A stretch of DNA of 64,000 bases, from assembly GCA_003707065.3 (NCBI GenBank), contig PPXM03000001.1:372001-436000 (forward strand), read 5' to 3'. The number at the start of each line of letters is the position of its first letter. Within the stretch, counting starts at the first letter, position 1. Of this stretch, positions 21,081-32,254 are shown piece after piece. The DNA is from Trigonopsis variabilis. Taxonomy: Eukaryota > Ascomycota > Trigonopsidomycetes > Trigonopsidales > Trigonopsidaceae. Under the pieces are notes generated by a model. That model was not told the DNA's origin. It saw only the letters and a list, made by a program, of their open reading frames with translations, and searched no databases. The translations under genes and the position numbers were made by a program.

Positions 21081-24000
21081 TTAAATATCAGCAAGAGGCT
21101 GTCTGCATTCAGGAAGACACTGCTCTCTCGTCTCATAGAAATTATTCACTATTTCCAGTGATTCGTCTCCTGTCCAAGTCTTCAATTTCTTACTTGCAAG
21201 GGCTGTTCGTGCCATCAGCCGATCCTCAAGGGACGTTTCACCGGAAATAAATTTATCTTGGTAAAGCCATGATATCAGTCCACTTCGAGCCACCAACCAA
21301 TCGTCAAGCCCACCTATTTCTTGTGCTTTCCAGATAAAGTGTTGAGCTGCACGTCTAATTTCGTAAGAGCTATGGGAAGACGATGCAAGTAGGAGAACGA
21401 TCTCGAAGACTTTCTTCTTCCTGTAGAGAATTGCGTCTTGTTCAGTCTTGAGCCCATACCGTAATAAACGGAGTAGAAGATCGCTATCCTTCTGGTAATT
21501 TGACGAAGGACAAGAAAGAGGACGGAGCAAAGGAATATCCCAAGCAAAGATCAAAGGGCCCTTTAGTAAATACGATGTTACCCTATCATAAAGGAAGTGC
21601 TGAGGACTAATCAAAATTCTGGCACAGAAGGCTACAAACACCCCTGTCACCGAAGGAATCCATGGTTCAGATTTTAACGTCAGCATTTTTCCCAGTAGAA
21701 TCTTGATCAATCCACGCTCCCTTAAGACCCATTCATCAATAGAATTGTACAAGAATAAGCACAACTGGAAAGCATTAGCCTTCAGTTTTTCTGATCCAAT
21801 AAGACTGAGTCCTGCACTTAATAACCACGAGGAAACGGATCGGGAGTAGTTTATCCCCAACACTCTCTTGTTTTGCATACCATAATAATATAGGGATATC
21901 ACAGACAAAAGAAACTCTGAATCATAAGCTAAGTCACTTGGGCGACACTCCTTGAAAATAGTGTCATAATCCTCTAAAGACATATATCCTCCCATGTTGG
22001 GGACTTTTTCGTTCAATTGCATGGCAGTATTTCGCAAAATATTTGCATTTAGTGTGACTTCACTTGCTCCAGAAAACCTGCTGATAAGATCAGCTTCCTG
22101 TTCATCTTTCATCTCGACATGAAGAGCTTGAAAATCATGCAAGCAGCTTTCTCCAGTGACGGATTCAATCTTCTTTATATCCATCCGTAGCAATATATCC
22201 GAGTGCTGAGTTGTACCTCGATAAAGATCTAATATGAGTTGCAAAGTTTCCGTGTTTGAATGTTCTTTGGGATCGCTCTGGAATAAAATGTGAATAATAA
22301 TGCAGTAAAGATACTTATGGTAGCCACTCTTGGGAATCAAGTGACCGTTCTTTAAAGCACCGGAGAGGAGCTTAGTCCGCTGAAATTTGGACCTTTTGAG
22401 AGACTCATAGCAAATTGCCATGTCAAAACTGCATATCTCCTTATAGCCTATCCATTCAAATGATGTCTCAACTAGCGTATTTATATATCCGATTCCGCAA
22501 GTCCCAAGAAGAAAAGGAGCAGATCGAAATAACTGGTCAGCGGCAGTTATGCAATGAATTACTTCCTGATCGAAAGTCGTATTCTCATGCGGCTTATTTT
22601 CTGCAAAGACTTTAGTCAAGGAATGGATCAGCCGAGTGATAAAAGTAGATAAATTTTCGCCGAATTCATCTAGTATAGCGTTCGACTCACGACTCAAAGC
22701 ATTGTTGAGGCAGTGAATCAAATCTGGAAGCTCCCACCAGCTTCTTGGATGTTGTGCAAGACGTTGGAAAAAATCGCTTTTCTGAGAGGAACATAAATAA
22801 ATGAAGACATGTCCTAATAAAGACAAATGATCAGTATCCGCTCTAGGCCCATGGAGTATAGAGGAAATCAACTCTTTGAAACGAGTCCGATCGATTACAA
22901 GTGCCAATCTCGGATCATGGTTCATCGCCATAGACGATAGTAAAATAATCTCTGTTTGCTGAGAATCCTCGGATGACAAGAGATTCTGGGAATCTGAAAC
23001 AAAAGACTTGTAGACTTCTTCTCTAGTTTCATTAAATGATAAAAGGAATCTAGTCAGGTTGGGATTTAACTTAACCATGAGTAAAGAAGTTCCAAACGGT
23101 AGGGAAGATTCAACGGAGATTTGAGAGCTAATCATCTTTCTTATGGCTTTCGTCCAAAGATCTGATGATCCAATTGAGTTAATCAAAGAACGTGTAAGCG
23201 AATCTGGGATGATAAGCTTGATCGATGATCCGTGCGTCAAGCTAATCCAGAACTCAGGCAAAACAAAAAATCTAAGAGGATATGGCGTATCACACAAGCA
23301 AGATGGATCATTCTGGACAATGCTACCGAATATTTTTCCTAAATTACTAGCCATTGGCTGTTCAAAAAAAGCAATTAGGCCATCAGCGGAATTTTTCCCT
23401 ATTGTTCTAGCATAATCGTCAACCTTGTCTTCCTCTAAGGTCTCAATCTGCCGAAACACGACGCTCAAGACGATGAGGAAGTCTAAGAGGCTATTTTGTC
23501 AGACATATACAGATAAGAAGTTAGCATACCTAGGGCAGTTATCAGTGTGAGCTATTGCTTCCAGTGTTTCACCCATCAAAACAAGGTAGGGGATCCAGTA
23601 TTCCACCCCTCCGACTCCACTAATCGTCCAGAAAGCTTTGGACACTGTGAATGACGCGAGGTCACTTTCAAGAATGAGATCTGATAGTTTTTTTCCGACC
23701 TTTTTCAAATAACCAAATGATTGGACATGATTGAGCCTCAAACATTCCATTTTGAGAGCCCATGCATCGATTTCTGGAAAATAACCAGGCTGACAAGCGG
23801 ATAGGCTATCCCAGTTGAAACCAGAACTAAACATAAAGTCAAAAATAGTGAGAGAATCCCCATTAATCATGCAATTTTCAAGAAAAACCGTCTTGTATGA
23901 GTCTTCCCTAGTCCAAGTCTTCTGGGCTTCAACAGCGTGTTCAACAATAGAAGAGCTAATTTCTTTATGCAATAAATTGAATAATGGCGTTTCTGACACG

Positions 24001-26078
24001 GTGTTAGTGCACACAGCGAAGAGGAAAAATAGCTTGATAAGCCATTTTTGAATTACTTCGTAAGGCTTGAACTTAGCCTGCTCAATAAATGTCATAAAAA
24101 CAGGAGGAATAATAATTGACTCTTGATTAAAGTGTGCGCGTACCGAAAGGTCTATATATTTATAAGGGGATCTCATGCACCTTGCAAACGAATCGTCAAT
24201 GAAGGCCCATAGAGAAGGATCAGAATTTAAAATATTTGGGAGATCATAGAGAGAGCGAAGCAGAATCTTGAGGGATGAGATGATAGAGGAAGAAACAAAG
24301 AGATCTGTAGATCTAGTCAAGCTTTCAAGACAGGCATAGAGACTGTTCCGTAAGATGCTATTCGAGGAAAGAGTCGATAGCCGAATAATGGTAGTCAAAA
24401 GAGATAATGATGATTGTTCTGCACCTTTGTTATACCATTTGTCGATGATGGAGGCATTTGCAGAAATAATAGACGAGAATCTAAGTATATCGAGGAGATT
24501 GGAGGGAGATAAATCAATCGACGAAGGACTAAAGACTTTGATAAGGTCGAGGGACAAGGTGTGTTTAGAAACAGCATCAGGCAGGACTTTGAGGTAAAGA
24601 AAGAGTACCTTTAACATGAGATGACGCGATAAGGATAGTGCATTCTGGCTAAAACGGCCGTTCAGGACTCCAAAGAGTGAGTTTTCGTCGGGTAGACATT
24701 TAAGCACCTCATTTCTAAGAGCTATCTTCTCATTTATAGATGAGAAGAGATCAATATAATTGTCGATTCTCTCGAGACAATAGACCAAGAGCTGCAGACT
24801 TAGGTAGCTCACAAAAGGGGACTCGTTCTGTAAACCGAGCGCGAAGAAGCGTCTATTAAAAGGGATTAAATTATCTTTGATTATGGCGAGTATCTGAGGA
24901 TTAAGCTCTGACTCAGGCTTAGGTTGCATGGGAAAAGGAAGCAGTAAAATACCCGAAAGAAGAGTAAAAAGAGATATGAAGAGAGGATCTAACTTTGGAT
25001 CAAACAGAAAAGCTTTGGATGATTCAAGATTGTTAATGTAGGGAGAGACAAGATCCGGGCAAGACTTTAGAATGGCCAGAGTTAATGACATCTGATTTGG
25101 ATCATCAAAGGGATTCAATCGGCATATTAATGATAACAGCGCTCGATTGTGTACCTTGTGAGATTTCTGATTAGGAAACCATGACGATACAGGAAAACAT
25201 AAACCATTTCCAGGAGTCGTGCATACTTGAAGCAGGAAATCGTAACAGATCGCCGACAAAGCTGTCTCGGAATCATTATATCCAACTGTTCCTGACGTGT
25301 AGAAAAGCCTCGCAATGATTCCCAAAACCCATTCATTGCATAAGGATGACTTGGCCGGTCGGGGGATCTCATTATTCTCTAAAATAAGCCTAAGCACATC
25401 CAATGTATCTCTTATCAAGAAAGGTGGATCAGATATAAGGTGTTTATACCAAGCATTAAGCAATTTTCTTTGTTTTAATAGTTCTAATAGAAGACTCGTA
25501 GGTCCGTTATAAAACAACGCAATTAAGAACTTGATCATTTCTTGACGCAGTTGTATGGTCTTAGAGCCTTTTTTATCGACGGTAAGAATATTCCTCATTG
25601 GTTTCAAGTTAAAGTCAATCCTTGAATATACTTCATTGACCAAGTCTTGGTTCCCATATTCGATTAGGCTTGTCAGAAACTTTAAGCAACTGATAGGGAC
25701 AGCTGAGATTTTTGAAAAAAAGGGTTTATGTATAAGAGGAATATTTTTCTCCAGAAGATCCCTGATGACGAGCATAACAGTCTGCTTGATCTCCAAATTC
25801 GAAATACTTTTGGTCTTCAAGATAAAATTCGTAAATGATCCGAAATATGCTTGGATTAACTTATGATTATTCGCCTGGAAATGTTAGAACAAATTGCAGA
25901 ATTTGGATCTTCGTACCTGGTTGGCTAGGGTCCATGTTTGAATCAAAGAGTTCAAAAACCCTCGAGAGATGAACTTCTCCAATAATTCATAAGATTCAGA
26001 AGTCCCTAAATTATTCACTATCTCATCTAACTTCCTTAAATTTTGTATATCACTCTCTCCCACTTTTTTTTTCTCCAT
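21081..26078 (-). CDS. URB1: Urb1/Npa1 nucleolar pre-ribosome assembly protein
   Basis: Large helical-repeat scaffold needed for early 60S ribosomal subunit assembly in the nucleolus. Three exons: 25917-26078, 23530-25874, 21081-23490, with introns of 42 and 39 bp; 1,638 residues, close to yeast Urb1 (about 1,760). The Npa1 region in the first half is clear: TWTLANQ joined to ANNHKLIQAYFGSF, then KLLNAWYKHLISDPP and IPRPAKSSLCNEWVLGIIARL. The second junction, GCCCTAG to CCTCTTAG, keeps frame only with the first of two acceptors. The C-terminal half is leucine- and serine-rich with few fixed motifs, as in the family. The start is the first ATG (MEKKKVGESDIQNLRKL). It is divergent from the UBL3-like gene. 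Confidence 0.9.
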
Positions 26079-26497
26079 GATCAATAATGATACATGTAGC
26101 GAACGTGCTACAGAAAATGGGAGTTTTGAAAATATAGGTCCGATCAAAAGATGTAACGAGGTAGTGCCGTTTATTCAATGTTAGATGAAGGTCTATTTCA
26201 TACCAAGTGGAACTCTCCTGTTCCCGTTCAATAGAAATATTCTCTCGGGCTTGGCGTCTCTTACGAAAGGCGTGGTGAGTTACAATTTCCCAATGACAGA
26301 ATTCGGATATAAAAGCCCGTTGCTTATCACACTGGTTAGATGTTTACAGAAAGACGCTATGAGAAGCACTCGATCTGAGTATAGTTCTTTGAATTATCTC
26401 AGAGAAGAGATCAAGTATCAATTTTGTAAGATAGAGTAAAAGAGATGGAATTATAAGAGTGACCTAATTTCGATGTCATGTCATTGCAGCGGTTGTC
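26079..26497. promoter_or_regulatory. Divergent promoter region between URB1 and the UBL3-like gene
   Basis: 420 bp between opposite start codons. A CATTGCAG acceptor-like site ends at 26489, nine bases before the UBL3-like start, which hints at an intron in its 5' leader. An 84-codon ORF here shows no motif. Confidence 0.35.
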
Positions 26498-27203
26498 ATG
26501 CCAGCACGTCGTGCGATTTCTTCACCGCCTCTTCCCGTCATGGCAGACGCTACATCTCCAGGGCAAGATCAACCAAATATGGCAAATACTATAGGGGATG
26601 GGCAAGAGACAGCTGCATTATCGGCAAAAACAGGAGAAAAACTAGATGAGGAGGAAGACAATGATGGGGCTACTCAGGAGGTCCAGGCTCCTCATGTTGG
26701 TTCCGATGATGATGATGATGAGTACAGCAAGGTCTCGTTAATCTTTTTGTTTGTAACTGGATGTCGACTAGCGGTCGATCTTGACGCCTCTTATTTGGCT
26801 ACCCGTGGCATTACTTTTAAAGCCGATCCTGCTTTTGTCCTTGTCTCTGACTTGAAGCAATGTCTTTTTGGTGACTGGCAAAACTGTGAGTATCTAACTT
26901 GTTCGATACCGTCTAATATCAGCATGGGGTGAGAAGCCTTCCGACCCGCAGGCCATCCGACTGATTTATTTTGGGAAGTTATTGGAAGACCCTTCTACCT
27001 TGGCGGGATATGGTATCACATGCAACGCCAAACCATGCATTATTCATGTTTCTGTTCGTCCCGATTTCTCCACAGATCTCAAATCAACGAAAAGTGCAGC
27101 CTCTAAAAGTTTCCGCCAACGAACCACTAACGCCTCGGCTCGTCAAAATGCTGCGGGCGAATCGGAAACAAGGTCCGGAGGTTGTGGCTGTATAATCAGT
27201 TAG
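26498..27203 (+). CDS. UBL3/MUB-type prenylated ubiquitin-like protein
   Basis: Membrane-anchored ubiquitin-fold protein. Two exons, 26498-26885 and 26923-27203 (37-bp intron, TCTAAT branch), 222 residues. After a low-complexity acidic N-terminus (EEEDNDGATQ, DDDDDEYSK) comes the ubiquitin-like fold: KVSLIFLFVTGCRLAVDL, then the spliced WGEKPSDPQAIRLIYFGKLL and HVSVRPDF, parallel to the DWxxExxSxPNILRLIYQGRFL region of UBL3. The protein ends GGCGCIIS, a CaaX box (CIIS) with a second cysteine two residues before it, which fits prenylation plus possible palmitoylation. In animals UBL3 sorts proteins into small vesicles; its fungal role is unclear. The 100-residue N-terminal extension is longer than in animal UBL3. 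Confidence 0.75.
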
Positions 27204-27484
27204 ATCTTTTGTACATTAGGGTTGGTGTTTGGGAAAGATTGTCATTTGACTTTTGCCGTATCTTCTTCTTGTCGTATATGGGGACTAAGGAGGATAGGCT
27301 GAGATGATTGTGTTGATATAATATAGTCTTAGCATCAGAAGAAGGTCTACATAAATAATGACTGCAAGTTTGGCGCGAGATAATAGTCTATGTTTATGAA
27401 CCAGAGATTTGTTGTTCTCTAGAATGATACGATTTAGGTCTCAGTCTAAATATTCCAGAAGGTAACCCAGTATAGCTAATCTGA

Positions 27485-28345
27485 TTAACATAAATGCATT
27501 CTTTTTTCCAGCTCGGCGTGGAAATCAAGACCAATCCTAGATTCGCGCCCAGAATAGATATCTTCCCAGTCCACAATATCCTCTCTATTCATGAGAATGT
27601 CTCTATGAGAAGTAGATAATCCAGCACCAATCACATCTGGAACTGCACATTGCGAACCCCCCATATCAGTCGCTTGAACAATGTTCAGTTCCATTGCTCG
27701 GCGCAAAGTTTCTCCCGGTCCATAGAGTCGATAGGTATGTTCCAATTTCATCTCAAATTCTCCTCCAAATGGTGTGACATCTCCAGTATGAGGATCTTTA
27801 GGTCCATGAATCGCTGCCATTCGCTCTTGTAAAGCATGTCGACTTGATGCGCTAGGAACAACAGTAGCACCTAATGGAGCAGGAGCTTGACCTTCACGAA
27901 TATAATCAGGGAGCGCTGTATTAGACGGCGCTCCTTGATGGAGATCTGAAGTGGTTTGAGTTGGACATCTCTCATCAACGTATCCTAATGAAGTGATATT
28001 AGATCCAGAAGTTGCCGTAGCTGGGCTAAAACGAAGAGACTAAAGTCAGTTTGTTTCTTTTCCACTAAGCGACGATGGACGGAGGGCTGATTCTTGTGAA
28101 AAGGATTCAGGCTCGCAATCCAGAGACATAATTATAATAATCAATTGAGCATAGTGCAAGATATATGGAGCCATCAATAGTTTAATGCATCTTTTATGTT
28201 ACTTACCATGATCTTCTATAGGTTTTGTTGAACTCTGTTGTGGCGTCGTAGACCGTTGTACCGTAGGCAGGCACTTGAAAGTCACTAAACGCAGCAACGG
28301 ATCACCGATGCATGCAGGGATTACGGAATCTCGTTCACTTTTCCT
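27485..28345 (-). CDS. Unrecognised protein, at least two exons; true start not found
   Basis: The main exon 27485-28020 encodes about 178 residues with an ordered composition (ALPDYIREGQAPAPLGATVV, HTGDVTPFGGEFEMKLEH, TYRLYGPGETLRRAMELN). It joins in frame through a 186-bp intron (28021-28206; GTAAGT donor, AACTGACT branch) to an upstream exon ending STKPIEDH at 28207. Two acceptors lie 5 bp apart; only the CCCAG one keeps this frame. The upstream exon is open back to about 28345 but contains no ATG, so at least one further 5' exon or a non-AUG start is needed. The upstream residues are rich in Arg, Thr and hydrophobics and might be a mitochondrial presequence. I do not recognise the family. 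Confidence 0.55.
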
Positions 28346-28530
28346 TCAGGAAAATGACTGGCAATACCTCTGTGAGGTTCTCACAGCGTGTGAAAGTGTG
28401 AGAGAATGAGCCTGAATACTGCGTTCTGCAATCTTACTTTGTCAGAAGTTTTCCATGCTTTAGTATTGTTACATATATCACCCAAAAAATGCAAGCTGCC
28501 TATCGGCATAAATAGTTAAACATCACGAGC

Positions 28531-30506
28531 CTACCTTTTTTCGCCAGTAAACGCCTCAGGTTGGAATTTGCCAATCTTTTGGAATCCTCGTGCTAAATCA
28601 ACTCCTTGAAGGTCTCCGACTTCGTCACTATCAAGGATGAGACCTCCTCTTTCCCTTCCTAATAAGGGTACGCTAGAAGCCTTCACACTCGGTGTCCCAT
28701 TCGGCCCGAATCTGTTACGAGCCCTAGTGCTCTGTTCAACCGAGTCAGGTTCGTTGACTCGGTCTGAGTGCAACTCTGCCATGGGACTTGAAAATTTAGC
28801 ATCGCTTAATTGCTTAGCAGGAGTAGACGAAAGATGCATATACTTCCAGAACTGAGCAGGGCTACTCGTGGCACCTCCCATTCCAGGAGTCTTAGAAAGA
28901 TTTGACATGTCCATCGTAGAAGATGTATAATCATTTTGCTGTCCATAAGTACCAATGTTAGAGCTTCCAGCCGCTGCTCCTCCTCGGTCGGGAGTAAAAG
29001 CTTCCACCAGACCTACAGGATTGTATAGAGGATATGAACCTGGAGATCCAGTCAACGAAGAATCAGGTGCGTAGAGGAATTGATTCCGATGTTGTCCGGG
29101 TGTATCCTGCGATCGTTCTGGGGTCTGCTGAGCTCCGAACAATCTGCCAACTGAGCGTGGAGACGGCTGCCAAGATACAGATGGCTGTCTGGGAGGAGCC
29201 AGGGAGGATGCAGGGGTAGATTCATTAGGAGCGGATGGCTGGTTGTTTGGAGTGCTAGTCGGTCGTACCTGAGACTGGGTGGTATTCCTTCGGTTCTCCT
29301 TGGTAGGTCGGGCGATGCCATTGTTGATGTCCCAGTCGGCTCCTCGCCGTTTGATCAGTTCGCCGTCCCGAGCCCTGCGCAGATATTCGGCTCGATAACT
29401 TGGTAACACCTGCCATTTCATTCCTTTACCAGGTTCATCTGCCCGTCTTGGGATCTTTTCAAAAGCTTTATTGAGGGAAAGATTATGACGGATTGAATTT
29501 TGCCATCCGGTTTTGGAGTATCGGTAATATGAATAGTGAGTAGCAATGTAATTATAAATGCCTGCCAGCGTCATTTTTCCATCTGGGCTCGAAAGGATAG
29601 CCTGCGTTATCATCGTCGCATAACTGTAAGGAGGTTTGATGTTTTTGAAGTCATCGGAACTCATGTCTTGCTCGGCTAGTGCGGCACCACTCAGGGAAAA
29701 TGCGTTAGACTTTGGGGTAAGAGAAGAGGAAGAGGACTGGGAGGGCAGAGAAGGTTTGGGATGAGAAAGACTAGTTGGTGGTATGTCATCATCAAGAGAT
29801 TCAGGAACAGAAGCAGGGCTTTCGGTGGCATTATCATCAATTGGGGGGGCTTGGTTTTGATCTTTTTGGGTCACGGCTGCGTCTGGTAATACAAACATCA
29901 TCTGTACACCTCCTATATCGATGATGTTTCCGGACTCCAATGTCAGTGTTCCTTCTTTATAAGATCTACCATTAAGTTTGAGGCCATTTCGTCCCAAGAT
30001 TGTTAGTTCCCAATTTGAAGCCTTCAAGTTGTACTCAATGATGACATGACGTCTTGACACAACTTTTGCAGGACCAAGATCGATATCGACTTTATCTTCC
30101 AAGGAGGGGTTTGAACTTTCAGATCGACGGCCAATGACGACCCGTAGATCGCGGACGAAAAAAGTCCAAGTGGCACCAGCTAGTTTTGCGTAAGCTTTCA
30201 CGTCGCGATCGGCTATCTTATCATTGGCGTAATCGATAGCTACTTGCACGGGCTCCAAGGGCATCGCCAAATCAGTAATGGATAAGGGGGGGACACGAGG
30301 CAGAGGTGGATAAGAATCTTGATTGTAAGATCCATTTCGGACCGAGTTGACAGGGGCCACCTAACGTTAACTTCGACTTTCACAAATCTTCATACTTTTC
30401 GACGTTTACTTTGAGGGCCTCGTTGTGATGGAGAAGATAATGGCGAGGAAGGCATCAGCTTGGATGTGCTCAAAGTTCTAGGTCGGGACGATTTGGTCGC
30501 AGACAT
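28531..30506 (-). CDS. FHA-forkhead transcription factor (Fkh1/Fkh2 type)
   Basis: Nuclear regulator of G2/M-phase transcription. Exons 30396-30506 and 28531-30360 with a 35-bp intron; 646 residues. The join gives SKRRKVAPVNS, a basic nuclear-localisation-like stretch. An FHA domain spans about 90-175 (VVIGRRSES, VSRRHVIIEYN, GRNGLKLNGRSYKEG). The forkhead domain spans about 278-370 (IKPPYSYATMITQAIL, then GWQNSIRHNLSLNKAFEKIPR, then PGKGMKWQV). The C-terminal third is Ser/Pro/Gln-rich with many SP/TP sites (SPRSVGRL, TPERSQDTPGQ), as in Cdk-regulated Fkh2. An ACGCGT box lies 168 bp upstream of the start. The frame ends AAAAGGTAG, which could also be read as a donor, so a further 3' exon cannot be excluded. 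Confidence 0.93.
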
Positions 30507-32254
30507 GACATTAACTCATATAGTAGCAAATAAAAGAAGAGTAGATTGAATATTAGCCACGAGATAAGTCAGAGAAAGGCAAAAAGGAGCAAGTTCAAGT
30601 GAAAATAAGGGATATAACAAGGGTGATGTCCTGTATGATCCAACGGCGCCCAAACAAAAACATTCCCTTGACAACGCGTCAGTGGGTCCAGCTCGCCACA
30701 GTCGGCTAGACATGTAGATATACGACATGTTTTTAACTGCGAATTTTACTCTTTCTATTCATTTGTTCGATTTACTTTGTTTAGTTCTCTCTTCTTGTCT
30801 AGCTTTTCATCGCGGCAAGCCGCATGTTAGCCGGGTAATGTTGCTAGAGCAACATGTCATTTGATTGGAAACCCATTGCTTGCCATTGCCAGTAGACATT
30901 GAATCCAGCTGCCCAACTTACACGGCGGAGGCGAACAACTCAAAAAGATGCCTGTGCTCTTTGCCACTTATATCTGTTATAGGTATCATATCTTTGAATC
31001 GCCTAGTCTATGACGGCGCTAAACAGTTACAAGTGCGTTAGCAGTCTGATTTAACTCTGCGCTGTCGTATATATGCTTATCAGAAAGAGTCTTTTGAGCT
31101 CTTCTCTTTGTTCGCATATATTGGCCGTCAAAGGAGAAGAATTCCTTCAGACACTAATAGGGAATAATGCACACGGAATATTTCTCGACGGCTATTATGA
31201 GCATTTATTAGTTTGCTTTCATTTTTTTCAATTTGAAGAATCTGCAAAATGGCTGACTTCTTTATGCTATCGGAACAAATATTCCGCTGCCTGGAATATG
31301 TTCGAGAGGTCTCATAACCTGGTAAGTCCCAGATCTAGAAACTAATGTGTGTACACTTCAAATCGCTCTCACGTTTTCTCTGGTCTCATTCTTAGACGAT
31401 AGAAATCTTACTCAGTTTTCAATAGAAGACTTTACTACTTTGTCGGCGTTCACAATAGTTGTAAAAATGCCCTGGACGGGCTGTAGTTGCCTGTCAGGTT
31501 CGCTATAACCAGCAGTTTGGAGAAGGCGTCACCATCCCACGTGACCCTTGAGCTACGTTTCTTACCGGGGAGTCAACCCAATCATTTCTCCACCGTGCCG
31601 CCTATTTAGAATAGTGTGATCACGCGGCTAATTTTTTCGTACCGAGAGTAACTTCGAGAAGACTTGCTTAGTTTCATTATGGTATATTTATGCAAAGCAA
31701 GATAGTCAATTTCATTGAGATAGATAAAGACAATTATTTGCGATAAAATATGTCCTGCTTGGGTTTAGATCGGATGGCGAAGATTTATCTGGTCTGTCAC
31801 AATGTTTTTCTAGCGAGCGTGCGCGAAAAAAGCCATGACCCTGGAGATAAGGTCTACCAAAGTTGCGGTCTGTAGGCGGACTGTAAAGATTTCGCACCAA
31901 TAATCAATATGTTTGCGTCTGAAAATGCGCCTTTTCTTGTTTTAAGTCGCTAATTTCTTCACCACAGTTTAACAGCGTCAGCAGCTTAAGCAGCACTGCC
32001 CAGTTCATCTTTCGATGGATTCCAAATCTTCGTTCGCCGTACCACTTAGCCGCCGAGCTTCATTTTTTCAGCTTGTTGTCATCCATCGACTCCGTTGCTA
32101 GCCCCGTTAGAACAACGCTTCTTGCCTCCCCACTTTGATAGCAGCAATCAACAGCGGATTGTTTCAGACTCATCTGGTTGAAGATCTTTGATTCTTCTTT
32201 TGATAGAGAGATTTTGGCTTATAGTACGCCCGATCTTTTTCAAGATTTTCTGTC
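30507..32254. other. 1.75-kb divergent intergenic region
   Basis: Lies between the starts of the forkhead gene (minus) and the Zn2Cys6 gene (plus). It holds an ACGCGT box (30674-30679), a near-perfect palindrome ATGTTGCT-AG-AGCAACAT (30838-30855), a CACGTGAC box (31538-31545) and a CGCGAAA element (near 31,822). A 90-codon ORF at 31073-31345 has no recognisable features. Length and motif content fit promoters of regulated transcription-factor genes. Confidence 0.45.
30674..30679. promoter_or_regulatory. ACGCGT (MluI cell-cycle box-like) upstream of the forkhead gene
   Basis: Exact match to the core bound by Mbp1-type factors, 168 bp before the forkhead start codon. One six-base match is expected by chance about every 4 kb, so function is only a suggestion. 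Confidence 0.3.

Noticed and set aside
31073-31345. 90-codon plus-strand ORF in the forkhead/Zn2Cys6 spacer
   Set aside because: No recognisable domain or splice join. It lies in likely promoter DNA.
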